From Shewanella benthica (GTDB taxonomy: Bacteria > Pseudomonadota > Gammaproteobacteria > Enterobacterales > Shewanellaceae), in assembly GCA_023284085.1 (NCBI GenBank), contig JAKVHY010000011.1, positions 80,149 through 144,148 of the forward strand: a DNA stretch of 64,000 nt. The letters are read 5' to 3'. Position 1 is the first letter of the stretch. Every line of letters begins with the position of its first letter. The position numbers and the translations under genes are program-made. The notes below the pieces were generated by a model. It made no database searches. It saw only the letters and a program-made list of their open reading frames with translations, and had not been told where the DNA came from. Shown piece by piece: positions 33,700-44,355 of this stretch.

Positions 33700-34359
33700 T
33701 TACTTATTTAGTGCTATTTCATTCATGACCTGCTCGAAGGTCGTTTGCCAGTGTTGGTAATCTAAAGTGATTGGCGTGAGTTGGTTTTCTAATTCAAGCA
33801 CGAGTGAAGGAAATCCTTGAATAGGAAGTTGGCGGACTGTCGATATTTCATTCATCAAGCTTGTATTTAGAGATTCGCTTTTCATCTGTTGTTTAAACGA
33901 AGCTGAATTGAGCCCAATTGAGTCGGCTAAATCAACTAAGGTGTCCAGATCAGAAGGATTCTTTGCTTGTAGATAATATGCAGTTTGAATACCTTGAAGC
34001 ATCTGCTGTTCAAGTCCTGCCTCCCTAGCAATTAAGGCGGCTCGGCAAGCTGGATAGGTTGAGCGCCGCGGTTGACAGTGTGCCCAAAAATCATGGTTGA
34101 ACTCAGTACCAAGTTGCGTGCTGATTTTATGCCAGGTCTGCTGGAGGAAATTTTGCATCTCCTGTGGCATAGGTTCATTTGAATCAGGCGCTAATCCGCC
34201 AAGTCGATACTGGACGGAAATCATTGCCGATTCTTCTAGTGCCGTTCTTAATTTCTGCCACGTGACGGCGTAGCCCCAACACCAACTACACATAGGGTCG
34301 TAGACGTAATAGAGTGTTGGTTTGCGGTTATTGTTTATTTGCATATTGTCTAGTTCCAT
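33700..34359 (-). CDS. DsbA-family (thioredoxin-fold) protein
   Basis: The 219-residue protein has the active site CSWC (Cys24, Cys27) in VYDPMCSWCWGY, an inserted helical domain and a late cis-proline segment (LPIQGFPSLVLE). There is no signal peptide, so it is cytoplasmic, like the FrnE / 2-hydroxychromene-2-carboxylate isomerase group. The precise substrate is unknown. It overlaps the end of recD by 10 bases, so it is translated after recD in the same operon. An internal ATG at 34344 is an alternative start. Confidence 0.88.
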   Translation of the reverse strand: MELDNMQINNNRKPTLYYVYDPMCSWCWGYAVTWQKLRTALEESAMISVQYRLGGLAPDSNEPMPQEMQNFLQQTWHKISTQLGTEFNHDFWAHCQPRRSTYPACRAALIAREAGLEQQMLQGIQTAYYLQAKNPSDLDTLVDLADSIGLNSASFKQQMKSESLNTSLMNEISTVRQLPIQGFPSLVLELENQLTPITLDYQHWQTTFEQVMNEIALNK

Positions 34360-36371
34360 AGTCGCCTCGCCAGTCCAGATGAGCGCTTGGTTGCCTGCAG
34401 GCTAGCCTGCTCGAAGACGTTTTGACTCCCCAGACAGGTAAACTGATGCTTGGCTCGGGTGATGGCCGTATACACCAGCTCCTTGGTGAGTAGCTGTTTC
34501 TGCGCCTGGCTTGGCCAGAGGGGGAGCACCATGGCCACCTTGCTAAACTCACTGCCTTGACTCTTATGCACCGTCATAGCAAAACAAGTATCGTGGCTCG
34601 GCAATCGAGCCGGGAGTACCTTCAAGATGCTGCCATCGGCCTGGATAAAGTGGGCCATCAGGCGAGGGGCTGCGCCTGTCGCTTGTTGGTGGGCGCTATC
34701 GGGTAAGATGAGGCCGATATCACCGTTAAACAGGCCTAAGTTATAATCATTACTCTGTATGATGACGGGGCGTCCCGGGTAGAACTCGTGTTCCGGTGAG
34801 ATTAACTTGGCTTGTTTCAAGGCGTCTCTCACTCCCTGATTGATGCCATCGACGCCGTACTCGCCCGCGCGCATGGCGCACAATATTCGGAACTCGTTGT
34901 AACACTCTATGATATCCAGAGGATCGCTTTGCGGGTCTTTAGCCAGCTGCAGATAAGCGCTGTAGTGGCTCACCGACTGAGTCAATAACTGCTCGAGTCC
35001 GGCATTTCCTGTGGGTGTTTTCTGATGCTCAATCCAATGCAGCTCATCGTATCCTGATTGCCACACCTCCATGATGCGTAACTTGTCAGAGTTATTAACT
35101 GCACTTGCCAGCTGGCCGATCCCCGCATCCCCCTTAAATCTATGGCTGTGCATCAACATGCATAAACTGTCACCTATGCCTGGGGATGCGCTGATAAAGC
35201 CACTTAAATCATTGCCTGTTAACTGAGATAAACGTGTGGCATAGTCTGCCGAGTAACGCATCTGCCATTTTGCCGATTGGCTCTTGTCTGCCTTGAGTCC
35301 GGCGCAGATGTCGGCGAGCACGGCGCCGGCCTCGACTGAGGCCAGCTGATCCTGATCGCCAAGCAAGATGAGCCTGGCGTGGGTAGGCAGGGCCGACAGC
35401 AACTTGTGCATCATGGGCAGGTCGACCATGGAAGCTTCATCGACCACTAATAGATCCAGCCTGAGAGGATTATCCTTGTGGTGGCGAAATTGAGGCGAGT
35501 TGGGGATCACGCCGAGTAACCTGTGCAGGGTCGATGCTTCCTCGGGGACCCGACTTAAGCTATTCATATCGATTTTGTCGGCGAAGGGGGCCAATTCAGC
35601 CTTTAATCGCACCTTAGAGGCCTTGATTGACTCACTGAGCCTGGCGGCTGCCTTACCTGTTGGGGCGACCAACTTGATGGTCAAGTCGGCTTCTTGGGTC
35701 ATTAGAAACAGGAGTTTGGTGACTGTGGTGGTTTTTCCCGTGCCCGGCCCGCCGGTGATCACCGCCAGGCGTTTGGTGAAGGCGGTCGCCGTGGCTATCT
35801 TCTGCCAATCATACACAGGTGAGTCTGTGGCCGCATTTTTTGGGGGATTGGGGGGAAACAGTATGTTCAAGGTCTCCTGCGTCGCAGTGGGTAGCCCTTG
35901 GACCTCATCTTGGGCAAGGTATCTAAGTTTGTCTGCTACCTGAGTCTCAAATTGATAATAGCGCTGCAGATAGAGGGAGCCCTGATCTAATACCAGAGGC
36001 GTCGAACTGTTCTCCTGTAAGCCGTCTTGGGACACGCTATCTTGAGGGACCCCAATCGCGCCGAACTGACTCAATAAGGCCATAAGTTCATCGTGACTGC
36101 AGGTGATTTTACACTGGGCAGTCTGCTCATTCATGGGGTTATCCAGCAAGATCTGTTTTATGGGCAAACAGGTGTGTTGCTGGGAAAGCTGATGACTGAG
36201 CAGGGCACAGATGAGGAGAAATAACTCATTGTGAGACTCACTGTGCTGGTCAAGCTGTTGTCGATGAAACTCGGCTAGCTCGAGTGCAAAATGACGATCC
36301 AGTGGTGTGATGAGCCGCTCGTTTTCCCATGATTTAAGCAGGGTCTTTATCGGTTGCTTTGACTGGATCAT
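34350..36371 (-). CDS. recD: RecD, exonuclease V alpha subunit
   Basis: RecD is the fast 5'-3' helicase of RecBCD. The 673-residue protein has the P-loop ITGGPGTGKTTTV (about 212-224), VVDEASMVDLP, LLGDQDQLASVEAGAVLAD and the C-terminal AMTVHKSQGSEF motif. The start overlaps the recB stop by one base. Confidence 0.96.
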   Translation of the reverse strand: MIQSKQPIKTLLKSWENERLITPLDRHFALELAEFHRQQLDQHSESHNELFLLICALLSHQLSQQHTCLPIKQILLDNPMNEQTAQCKITCSHDELMALLSQFGAIGVPQDSVSQDGLQENSSTPLVLDQGSLYLQRYYQFETQVADKLRYLAQDEVQGLPTATQETLNILFPPNPPKNAATDSPVYDWQKIATATAFTKRLAVITGGPGTGKTTTVTKLLFLMTQEADLTIKLVAPTGKAAARLSESIKASKVRLKAELAPFADKIDMNSLSRVPEEASTLHRLLGVIPNSPQFRHHKDNPLRLDLLVVDEASMVDLPMMHKLLSALPTHARLILLGDQDQLASVEAGAVLADICAGLKADKSQSAKWQMRYSADYATRLSQLTGNDLSGFISASPGIGDSLCMLMHSHRFKGDAGIGQLASAVNNSDKLRIMEVWQSGYDELHWIEHQKTPTGNAGLEQLLTQSVSHYSAYLQLAKDPQSDPLDIIECYNEFRILCAMRAGEYGVDGINQGVRDALKQAKLISPEHEFYPGRPVIIQSNDYNLGLFNGDIGLILPDSAHQQATGAAPRLMAHFIQADGSILKVLPARLPSHDTCFAMTVHKSQGSEFSKVAMVLPLWPSQAQKQLLTKELVYTAITRAKHQFTCLGSQNVFEQASLQATKRSSGLARRLWN

Positions 36372-39300
36372 TATTTAACTTCCATCTGATTATTATCCAT
36401 TGCCGGCTGCCCCGGGGATTTGTGCGCCATATCATCCACCGATTGAGTTTGTTCACTGTCAAATAGTGCGTCTAGTGCCTGGATAAGCGCTTTAGGCGGC
36501 TTATCATAGAAGATCCCTGACATGGGAGAATCCACCGACATGCCCCGCAGGAAGAGGTAATAACTGCCTCCAATATGTTGGTCATAATCGTAGTTGGTCA
36601 TTCTCAAGCTTAAGTATCTGTGCAGGGCTAAGGTATAGATGATGTACTGCAAGTCGTACCTGTGGCTACGAATGGCGCCAGCCATAGCGTCGAAACCATA
36701 ATGAGCAAACGCATCACCCAGATGGTTCGATTTGTAATCGGCGATATAAAATTGCCCTTTATGCTCGAAGGTCAGATCGATAAATCCTTTAAGCATCCCC
36801 TTGAGGGATTCAAAATTGAGCCCGGCGCTGTAACCATAATGTTCGAGCAGCTCATTGAGTTCATCTGCCTTAAGCTGGTTAATGGGCAGATAAAACTCCA
36901 TCTCCACCAACTTTTGACTCGGGGTCAGCTGAGCTAATGTCAGCGAGCCATCTTGAGTCAGGGGCGCAGCGAGAATATCCAGATACCAGGTATTGAGCAT
37001 GCTAAACCAAGACTCCTCGATGCCATATTTCTCCATGGCGGCGGGCAGCTGCTCTGGCAGCTCAGCCTCGGCCAAGGTGAAATCAATCAGCTCCAGCACT
37101 AAGTGCATAAAGCTACCGGCATTGGCACCACGCTCGAAAGTAAATCGAGAAGGCGTTAGGTCGACCTCATCCTGGATTATCTCAAGCTCGGGGAAACTTT
37201 CATCATCGGCGCCGGGGGCAACACGCTCATGGGGCAAGTCTTTGACTAATCCCGAGTAACTGCCCACACGCCATGGGGTATAGCGTTTACGTTTAAGCGT
37301 TTTAGGCGCTAAGGTGCATGTTTCATCGGTGACTTTTTCTAAGGCTAGCGTCGACACATCAGCTTGCACTTCACTGACACTGATGGCATCACAGATCAAC
37401 GCTTGAGCCTGGGTTTGAATGCGAGAAAAATCACAGGCTTTATCTTCTATTCCCAGCAGGTAGCCAATGCCGGTCTCATGGAGTTGACTGGTGATCCCGG
37501 CTTTTTTAGTGAAGCGGCTATGGTTGGCGATATAGAGATAGCATTGATAAACCGGGCGCGTGATGGCGACATATAACAAGCGCAGATCTTCGGCTAAGTT
37601 TTCCCGTTTATGACGCTCCCAGCCTTCATCCGTCTGCTCTATGTCCCATATGAGCCGGTTATTATCATGGTAAAGCATGGGGGCCGGCTTACGGCGATTA
37701 TCCCGAGCCAGACTGACAAAGGGGATAAAGCAGACGGGATACTCGAGTCCCTTACTCTTATGTATGGTGACGATTTGCACTAGGTTCTGTTCACTCGCGA
37801 GCCTGAGCTGGGCCTCTTCGTTGCCATTGTTGGCGATAAGGGCTTGCTCGTACCAGTTGACCAGGGCGCTAATGCCGTCCAGTTCGGTGGCTTTTTGCTG
37901 TAGAAGCTCGGCTAAGTGTCTGAAATCGGTCAAACGTCGCTCGCCATCTTCACCTTGGAGCAGACGCTCGATAAGTTGAGTCTCATTGGCCAGACTGAGC
38001 AGGGCGGGCATGATCCCGCGTCTTAGCCAGTTGTGATGCAGATTATCAAATTGCTCCAGCAAGTCTTGCCTTATCATCTCATCTTGGTTGAATCCATGAA
38101 TTGATGCGGCGTTATAACCCAGTAAAGAGGTGGCCAGGGCTGAGCGCAGTGCTCGCTCATCTTTAGGCGTGGCTAAGGCGTGCAACACCAAAGCCAACTC
38201 CCGGGCCTCTAAGGTGTTAAATACGCTGTCGCGGCTTAAGAATACCGAGCCGATTTGACGCTGAGATAATGACTCACGTATTACCCCAGCTTCATTTCGA
38301 TCACGTACCAGCACGGCAATATCTTGGGCTTTTAGCGCCTTACCACTGATGCTACATTGACCCTGTTGAGATTCCGTCAGCAAGCGGGTTATTTCTGCGG
38401 CGGCGTCTTCGGCCAAACGTTTTCTGGCGCTGGCTTTGTTGAGTCCCTTTTCCGGGTCTTCACTCAGCAGCTTTATCTTCAGCGCCGAGGTGTCTCCATT
38501 TTGTTCGACGAATATTTTCTTATCGGCGAAGGGGGACGGCTGCACCGACTCGAACACAATGGCCTGATTGATAAATGGGTCATCTCGATTCTCAAACAGG
38601 GCGTTGACCGACAAGACCATGTTGCGGCTGGAGCGGTAGTTGGTGCCTAGGCTATAGTGCTGCTTGGTCTGCTCGCGCGCCTGAATATAGGTGTGAATAT
38701 CGGCGCCCCTGAAGGCATAAATGGCCTGTTTCGGATCGCCAATCATCAAGAGACTCACCTCTTTTGATGCTTGATTACTTTCGCAATTATCGTTGTTATC
38801 GCTGTTATCGCTGTTATCGCTATTATCGCTGTTATGGTCTGTCGTTGAGGTCAATTCTGGTTGATAGATACGGTTAAAGATAGCGAACTGCAGGGGATCG
38901 GTATCTTGAAACTCATCGATAAGGGCCACAGGAAAGCGCTTGGCTATCAGGTTAGCCAGGCTAAGCTTATCCTCATGCACATCTGTGCTATCCGGGCGCA
39001 GTGCTTGCTCCAGAGTGAGCAAGAGATCGTCCGGCGTCATCAAGTTACGCTCAGACTTTTGCAATGAAAAACGCCTCGATATGCCGTCTCTGGCACAATA
39101 GAGGAAGCTTGGAATGAAATCTTTGATGAGTAAACACAGTCGCTCGATGTGATCCAGCACTGGGGCCTGTGCCGGCGTCGGGACTTCGCCGCCTTTATTG
39201 AGCTTAAGTCCGCTGAGGGAAAGACTCTCCATCACCTTCATCGGTGGCAGATTCATGCTGTACTTACACCAGTTGTCCATAGCATCGAGCATGATGGCCA

Positions 39301-40129
39301 ACTTGGGGTAAGCGTCAGGCTTCTTACCGAAACGCACGCCATTGAGGGGCAGAGAATGCAGTAAGGTTTCTATAGCTTCGCGTTCTCTGGGCCAGATGAG
39401 CTTGAGTCGGCTCATGCTCTGTGTGAGCGTGCCCTGGAGTTTGTTAAAGTCTTCGGGCTGTGGATGAGCTTTGGCCTGACTCGCACCTAGCAGTGGTCTG
39501 AGTTGCTTAGACAGGGCATCGGGGTCGGCAAATTTTTTCTGAATGATTTCCGCAAGGCATCCAGGTAATGGATAACAGTGTTCGCGCCAAAAATCGCGCA
39601 CCGCATGGTGCAGAAACTCGCTGTCATCCAGCGTGAATTCTGATTCGAATAGCAGAGATGACTCGAAAGCCATGTCGGCCAAAATTCGCTGACAAAATCC
39701 ATGAATGGTAAAAATAGAGGCTTCATCCAGAGACTTGAGTGCCAGATCCAGACGTTTAAGGGCCAAGGGGCGCATCGATTCTGGCGTGGCGCTGTGCAGA
39801 GACGCGAGCAGTTCATCACCCGTATCTATGCCGATAAAGTGGCGATAAGCCAGTTGGATCTTGTTGCGAATACGATCCCTAAGCTCGCCGGTGGCCGCAT
39901 TGGTGAAGGTTACCACCAATATTTGCTGACAAGTGAGGGGCTTGACGATGCCGTGACCGAGTAACAGGCGCACATACAGGCCGGCGATGGTATAGGTTTT
40001 GCCTGTGCCCGCACTGGCTTCGATAAGACGACTGCCCCCGAAAGGCAAGGTGAGGGTATCTAAGGGCTGAGACTGCTTAGGCTCTATAACCGGGATAGTC
40101 GGACTGCTTGCTGAAGGAGTTGATGACAT
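36371..40129 (-). CDS. recB: RecB, exonuclease V beta subunit
   Basis: RecB carries the 3'-5' helicase and the nuclease of RecBCD. The 1252-residue protein has EASAGTGKTYTIAGLYVRLL (P-loop, about 38-57), LIDEFQDTDPLQ, MIGDPKQAIYAFRGADI, TIHKSKGLEYPV and the nuclease motif GFIDLTFEHKGQFYIADYKS near residue 1150. An unusual run of Ser-Asp-Asn repeats (about residues 435-450), encoded by nine-base units at 38795-38835, interrupts the helicase region. It overlaps recC by one base. Confidence 0.96.
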   Translation of the reverse strand: MSSTPSASSPTIPVIEPKQSQPLDTLTLPFGGSRLIEASAGTGKTYTIAGLYVRLLLGHGIVKPLTCQQILVVTFTNAATGELRDRIRNKIQLAYRHFIGIDTGDELLASLHSATPESMRPLALKRLDLALKSLDEASIFTIHGFCQRILADMAFESSLLFESEFTLDDSEFLHHAVRDFWREHCYPLPGCLAEIIQKKFADPDALSKQLRPLLGASQAKAHPQPEDFNKLQGTLTQSMSRLKLIWPREREAIETLLHSLPLNGVRFGKKPDAYPKLAIMLDAMDNWCKYSMNLPPMKVMESLSLSGLKLNKGGEVPTPAQAPVLDHIERLCLLIKDFIPSFLYCARDGISRRFSLQKSERNLMTPDDLLLTLEQALRPDSTDVHEDKLSLANLIAKRFPVALIDEFQDTDPLQFAIFNRIYQPELTSTTDHNSDNSDNSDNSDNNDNCESNQASKEVSLLMIGDPKQAIYAFRGADIHTYIQAREQTKQHYSLGTNYRSSRNMVLSVNALFENRDDPFINQAIVFESVQPSPFADKKIFVEQNGDTSALKIKLLSEDPEKGLNKASARKRLAEDAAAEITRLLTESQQGQCSISGKALKAQDIAVLVRDRNEAGVIRESLSQRQIGSVFLSRDSVFNTLEARELALVLHALATPKDERALRSALATSLLGYNAASIHGFNQDEMIRQDLLEQFDNLHHNWLRRGIMPALLSLANETQLIERLLQGEDGERRLTDFRHLAELLQQKATELDGISALVNWYEQALIANNGNEEAQLRLASEQNLVQIVTIHKSKGLEYPVCFIPFVSLARDNRRKPAPMLYHDNNRLIWDIEQTDEGWERHKRENLAEDLRLLYVAITRPVYQCYLYIANHSRFTKKAGITSQLHETGIGYLLGIEDKACDFSRIQTQAQALICDAISVSEVQADVSTLALEKVTDETCTLAPKTLKRKRYTPWRVGSYSGLVKDLPHERVAPGADDESFPELEIIQDEVDLTPSRFTFERGANAGSFMHLVLELIDFTLAEAELPEQLPAAMEKYGIEESWFSMLNTWYLDILAAPLTQDGSLTLAQLTPSQKLVEMEFYLPINQLKADELNELLEHYGYSAGLNFESLKGMLKGFIDLTFEHKGQFYIADYKSNHLGDAFAHYGFDAMAGAIRSHRYDLQYIIYTLALHRYLSLRMTNYDYDQHIGGSYYLFLRGMSVDSPMSGIFYDKPPKALIQALDALFDSEQTQSVDDMAHKSPGQPAMDNNQMEVK

Positions 40130-43100
40130 TATTTCTCTCCTTGGCTTGTCATGGTTCCGCCTTCGACGAAACTGGCTAGCTCACCGAGTTTATCTTTGTG
40201 ATACAGGCTAAGCATGGGGCTAAGTAGCGTCATGGCAATGTGTCCGAATTCTTCTTCTGAAAAATCATCAGGGAAACTAAACAAGCGTTGATAGTGAGGT
40301 TCCATGGCTTCACCTAACTGACTCTGCTCATCGAGCCACTGACTCTGGGCTTCGAGTAATTTATCTTGATGATCGCCTTCGGCTTCAACATAGGCGAGGG
40401 CGGTTCTAGGCATAAACATCAAGGGGTGAACTTGTCCCGACTGGAAGTAAGCTAACCACAGGCTCAGTTGAGCCTTAGCTTGCTCATGTGCCACGGGATG
40501 AAAAGCATGGAAATGACCGATATCTAACAGGTAGCTGATGTGTGGCAGCGTGTTAGTCACTTTATTGCAGCCCATGGCGCAAATACACAGATGTCTGATG
40601 TAGAGGCGGATAAGGTCTCGTCCATTGGCAGTGCCAGGGCGGTAGTTCACCAGGCCTTTGGCGCAGAGGTCATCGATGCGTCCGACTAAGTTCATCGGTT
40701 CATTTAAGCCATCGGCTTGGGTGAAGCTAAGTGCTATATCCATGGAGCGCTGGTTATCGCCCTGAAGATAGACTGCGCGGCCGATTAAGGGTTGAATGTC
40801 ATGCAGGTATTGATTGAGCAAGAGATCATCGAAGGGCTGAAGCGGCAGCTCACCGCTGGCTTTTAATCGCAGCAGTAGCACTTCATCCGGGGCCTCTAGT
40901 CTCTGTGATATGGCGTTGTCCAGTAGACTTGCCTGGAGCTTGTAGCGCTGCAGTGGATTGAGGCTAAATGGCTCATCGTTATCGTCGGCCTGAATATTCA
41001 GGCTTAAATCGACCTTGAGGGTTCGATTGAAGAAGTACTGGGCCGGGTTTCTGAAGAAACGGATAAGGGCCGAGACTTCAAGCTCATTATCATCTAAGAC
41101 ATCGGTTAGCAGACTGACATCTATGGCTTGGGTTATCTTGAGCCCGGCATCGATAAAGCGCTTTGCCTGTTTAACCCCATCATCTTCGCCTGTTTGACTC
41201 GGACACCACTGCGCCGAGTAACTCTGCTTTAGTCGATGATCTGCAGCATCTTCTCGCGCTTGGCTTAGATAGAGGCGCTCATCGAAGGGCTGCAAGGGTT
41301 GCTCGATTAACAATTGCTGGTGGATGGCCTTCTCTATGGCGGGGATATCAGGCTCATCAGCAGATCCTTGGTTGAGCGATTCTGGCTCAACATCTTTTGG
41401 CTCAAAGGCTGCTGGCAGATAACAGAGCTGACAATATTCTACTAACTCAGACACTAGCATAGAGGGAATGCGTTCAGAATTATCCCGTTCGCTGTGGCCG
41501 ATATAACTGATGTAGAGCTGCTCTCTGGCCGAGAGAATCGCCTCTAAAAACAGGTATCTGTCATCCAGACGGCGAGAGCGGTCGCCTTTTCGCGGTCCAA
41601 ATTGAGCCACAAGATCGAAGCCCACCGGGTGTTGAACCCTAGGGTAGACGCCATCATTCATGCCGACCAGACACACCACCTTAAAGGGGATGGAGCGCAT
41701 GGGCATCAAGGTACAAAAATTAACACTACCGGCTAGATATCTCTGGCCGACACGGGATTCACTCAAGGTGCTGTTAAACCAATTTTGCAGTACCTGAGTA
41801 TTGAGGGGCGTCACTTGCCCTGCTTCGTTCAGTTCAGTTTTTAACTTGTTTATCGCTTCGCGTATGGCTTGTAGCTGAGGTAACTCCTCATCGTCGACCT
41901 CATAAAAATCATCAACAAGCTGGGCGAGTTGCCCCATGCGTTCTTCTATTGAGCAGGTTTGCCCGAGCACTGCTTGGTAGTCATCTAAGGTCTCAATAAA
42001 GTTGAGTAACTTACCCAGGGCCTGAGCCGATTGGCCCTCGATCCCCTTTACCAATAGGGTGTCTTGGTAGAGGGCGGCGTCATCACTGAAGGCGTAGCCC
42101 AAGATGAGACGCTTGATGCCAAAAGCCCAAGAGTTTTTATCGAAAGCCGGTAGAGACTGAGCGGCACGGCTAGTTTCATCTCGGCCCCAACGCACACCGG
42201 CTTGCTCGAGCCAGTGGCGGATCAAGGTCAGTGCCTCGTCATCTAAGTCGAAACGCCTGAGTACGGCCGGGACCTCTAAAATGCCTAAGATATCGGTTAA
42301 ACCAAAGCGGCTCTGGTTGATGGACAGAATATGTAAGAAGCTGTTGATCAGCGGTGATTCCTGGGCCGCGCCTCTGTCGGCAATGGCGTAAGGAATATAA
42401 TGCGCGCCGTGTTTCGCCGAAAAAACGGCGTCGATATAAGGGGCGTAAGCGGCGACATCGGGCAACATGATGACGATATCCCGGGCAAGCAATGGCTCGT
42501 CTGGATCATCTGGTGTGCGGCTGAGCATATCCAGTAGATGGTCATGCAAGGTCTCAATTTCCCGTAGCGGGCTGTGGCAGCTGCGAAGGGTCAAGGAGTC
42601 ATCGGTTTTAGCCAGAATACGCCGTCCATCGAGCGTCAGGTACAAGGAAGCATCTGGGCCTAAGCTTCTATCTCGGGTGCTGAGTTCGAGAATGTCATGT
42701 TGAATGCCGCTCAGTAGGCTATCGACACCTGGGTCTTGGTAACACTCGAAGTTAAAGTTGGCGTGCTCTTCGGGAAGCTCGAGGATAAGATCCAACAGCT
42801 CGCGGCCCATCTTGCCGTTATTGGCCAGTAATGGGTTGCCGACCTCGAGTTTATCTTCCCAGTCTTGTTCAAGCTTTTGTTTATCGGCATATTCAAGCGC
42901 CATACGGGCACGCAGACGCGGATCGACGATATCGCCCCAATAATGCTGACAGGGACTCAAGTTCAGCATGATCACATCGATGCGCTTGGCCAGATGATAG
43001 AGTACATCCAATGTTTGCGGCGCCATGGAGGATATTCCGAACACGAATAAACGTCTTGGCAGCCCTTCGAGTGAGGTGTCGGGATTGTCCAGGGCATCGA

Positions 43101-43719
43101 ACAAGGATTGATGCAGGTTTGCCCTGTGGTATTGGCTCTTGTTGAGGTGTTGGTTATTAAATTCAATCAGGGCACGCCATAATATAGGCTGCCAGGCCTG
43201 AGCCTGAGATAATTTGTCACCCCTTGGCGGGAGTGTGGGCTCATTGGCCTCCCAGGCTGCAATCCAATCCGGGCGGTAAACTAGGTATTGATCGAAGATA
43301 TCGGCTATCTGGCCGCATAGCTGAAACAGTTTCAGTGGATTGTCTTGCTCTGTCTGGTCTTGCCCTGATGTAAGGTAGTTTTTTAGTGGGGCAAACTCCT
43401 GGCCGCTCAAGAGTGTAGGCAGTAGCTCCATCAGTTTCCAGGTCATGGAAGGTTTTGTGAAGGCGTTTTCCTTGGGCACGTCGGGCAATAATATGTGGCA
43501 CAGTTGCCAGATGAAGCTCGAGGGCAGGGGAAACTCAAGCGCCGCGGCTATCTTGTTTTTCTTGGCTATTTCCAGTCTCAGCCAGGTCGACATCCCCGGG
43601 CTTTGGACTAGCACATGCTCTGGCATTAACACAGGCATGCCGGGTATGGGGTTTTGTAACTCCAGGGCGAGCTGAGCTGACAGGGCTTCCATTCGATTAG
43701 ACTGAACAAGATAGAGCAT
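40129..43719 (-). CDS. recC: RecC, exonuclease V gamma subunit
   Basis: RecC recognises Chi and holds the complex together. The 1196-residue protein starts MLYLVQSNRMEALSAQLALE and contains LFVFGISSMAPQTLDVLYHL, IVIMLPDVAAYAPYIDAVFS and the inactivated nuclease-like C-terminal region. It heads the recC-recB-recD operon. The usual neighbour ptr is absent here. About 640 bases without a gene lie before the divergent copper cluster. Confidence 0.95.
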   Translation of the reverse strand: MLYLVQSNRMEALSAQLALELQNPIPGMPVLMPEHVLVQSPGMSTWLRLEIAKKNKIAAALEFPLPSSFIWQLCHILLPDVPKENAFTKPSMTWKLMELLPTLLSGQEFAPLKNYLTSGQDQTEQDNPLKLFQLCGQIADIFDQYLVYRPDWIAAWEANEPTLPPRGDKLSQAQAWQPILWRALIEFNNQHLNKSQYHRANLHQSLFDALDNPDTSLEGLPRRLFVFGISSMAPQTLDVLYHLAKRIDVIMLNLSPCQHYWGDIVDPRLRARMALEYADKQKLEQDWEDKLEVGNPLLANNGKMGRELLDLILELPEEHANFNFECYQDPGVDSLLSGIQHDILELSTRDRSLGPDASLYLTLDGRRILAKTDDSLTLRSCHSPLREIETLHDHLLDMLSRTPDDPDEPLLARDIVIMLPDVAAYAPYIDAVFSAKHGAHYIPYAIADRGAAQESPLINSFLHILSINQSRFGLTDILGILEVPAVLRRFDLDDEALTLIRHWLEQAGVRWGRDETSRAAQSLPAFDKNSWAFGIKRLILGYAFSDDAALYQDTLLVKGIEGQSAQALGKLLNFIETLDDYQAVLGQTCSIEERMGQLAQLVDDFYEVDDEELPQLQAIREAINKLKTELNEAGQVTPLNTQVLQNWFNSTLSESRVGQRYLAGSVNFCTLMPMRSIPFKVVCLVGMNDGVYPRVQHPVGFDLVAQFGPRKGDRSRRLDDRYLFLEAILSAREQLYISYIGHSERDNSERIPSMLVSELVEYCQLCYLPAAFEPKDVEPESLNQGSADEPDIPAIEKAIHQQLLIEQPLQPFDERLYLSQAREDAADHRLKQSYSAQWCPSQTGEDDGVKQAKRFIDAGLKITQAIDVSLLTDVLDDNELEVSALIRFFRNPAQYFFNRTLKVDLSLNIQADDNDEPFSLNPLQRYKLQASLLDNAISQRLEAPDEVLLLRLKASGELPLQPFDDLLLNQYLHDIQPLIGRAVYLQGDNQRSMDIALSFTQADGLNEPMNLVGRIDDLCAKGLVNYRPGTANGRDLIRLYIRHLCICAMGCNKVTNTLPHISYLLDIGHFHAFHPVAHEQAKAQLSLWLAYFQSGQVHPLMFMPRTALAYVEAEGDHQDKLLEAQSQWLDEQSQLGEAMEPHYQRLFSFPDDFSEEEFGHIAMTLLSPMLSLYHKDKLGELASFVEGGTMTSQGEK

Positions 43720-44355
43720 GAAGTTTCCTAGGAAAGTGCCTTATACCGATTGGTATTAAATACGTGAAGGAGCCCCATGTAAATCATATAAAATAGGCAA
43801 GTGTATGGGAGACTCCGAAGACCAAAACTATTCTATGTGATTGAATTTATTTGTCCAACGAAAGGCTAGATAAATGGCGGTAACTGCTGCTTTAGCGTTT
43901 TATGAGCCTTGTTCTAGACTAGAAATCTGTTGCTCCCCTATATGTTTTAAAATGGAAATGTAACAATATTTTTCAATGTGGATGTATTAACAAAAATTAA
44001 ACATCCCGTGAGCCGCTGTATATATCTACTGGATATAGCTTGAGTAGTCAGTCGACAATCACCTGAATTATTATAACTTTTTTGGGTTATTATTCCAATA
44101 TAAGTCAATGTCTTAACTGCTATTATTCATGTGCGGCCTTCGCAGTTATTCACTCTGGTAAAGCATAGTGAATACCTGCGCTGGCGCTTGTTTTTTATAC
44201 ATTTAAGCAAGTTGTAGATTGAAACAATGATCAGTATAGGAGACGAGAAAGACTTGTCGCTAGCATCACGCACATACTCAGTCATTTAAAATAGGGTTTA
44301 AAAATGACGTTCCCTAGGTTATGCTAAATAAGTTAATCGTTTTCTCGTTGAGGTT
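43720..44355. other. Divergent gene-free region between recC and the copper cluster
   Basis: No open frame with support. CTGTATATATCTACTGG near 44016 resembles half of a LexA box but lacks the second half. No CueR-type or CopR-type palindrome was recognised. The promoters of both directions must lie here. Confidence 0.4.

Noticed and set aside
44016..44032. LexA-box-like CTGTATATATCTACTGG
   Set aside because: The second half lacks the required ACAG, and neither neighbour start is close enough to make an SOS operator convincing.
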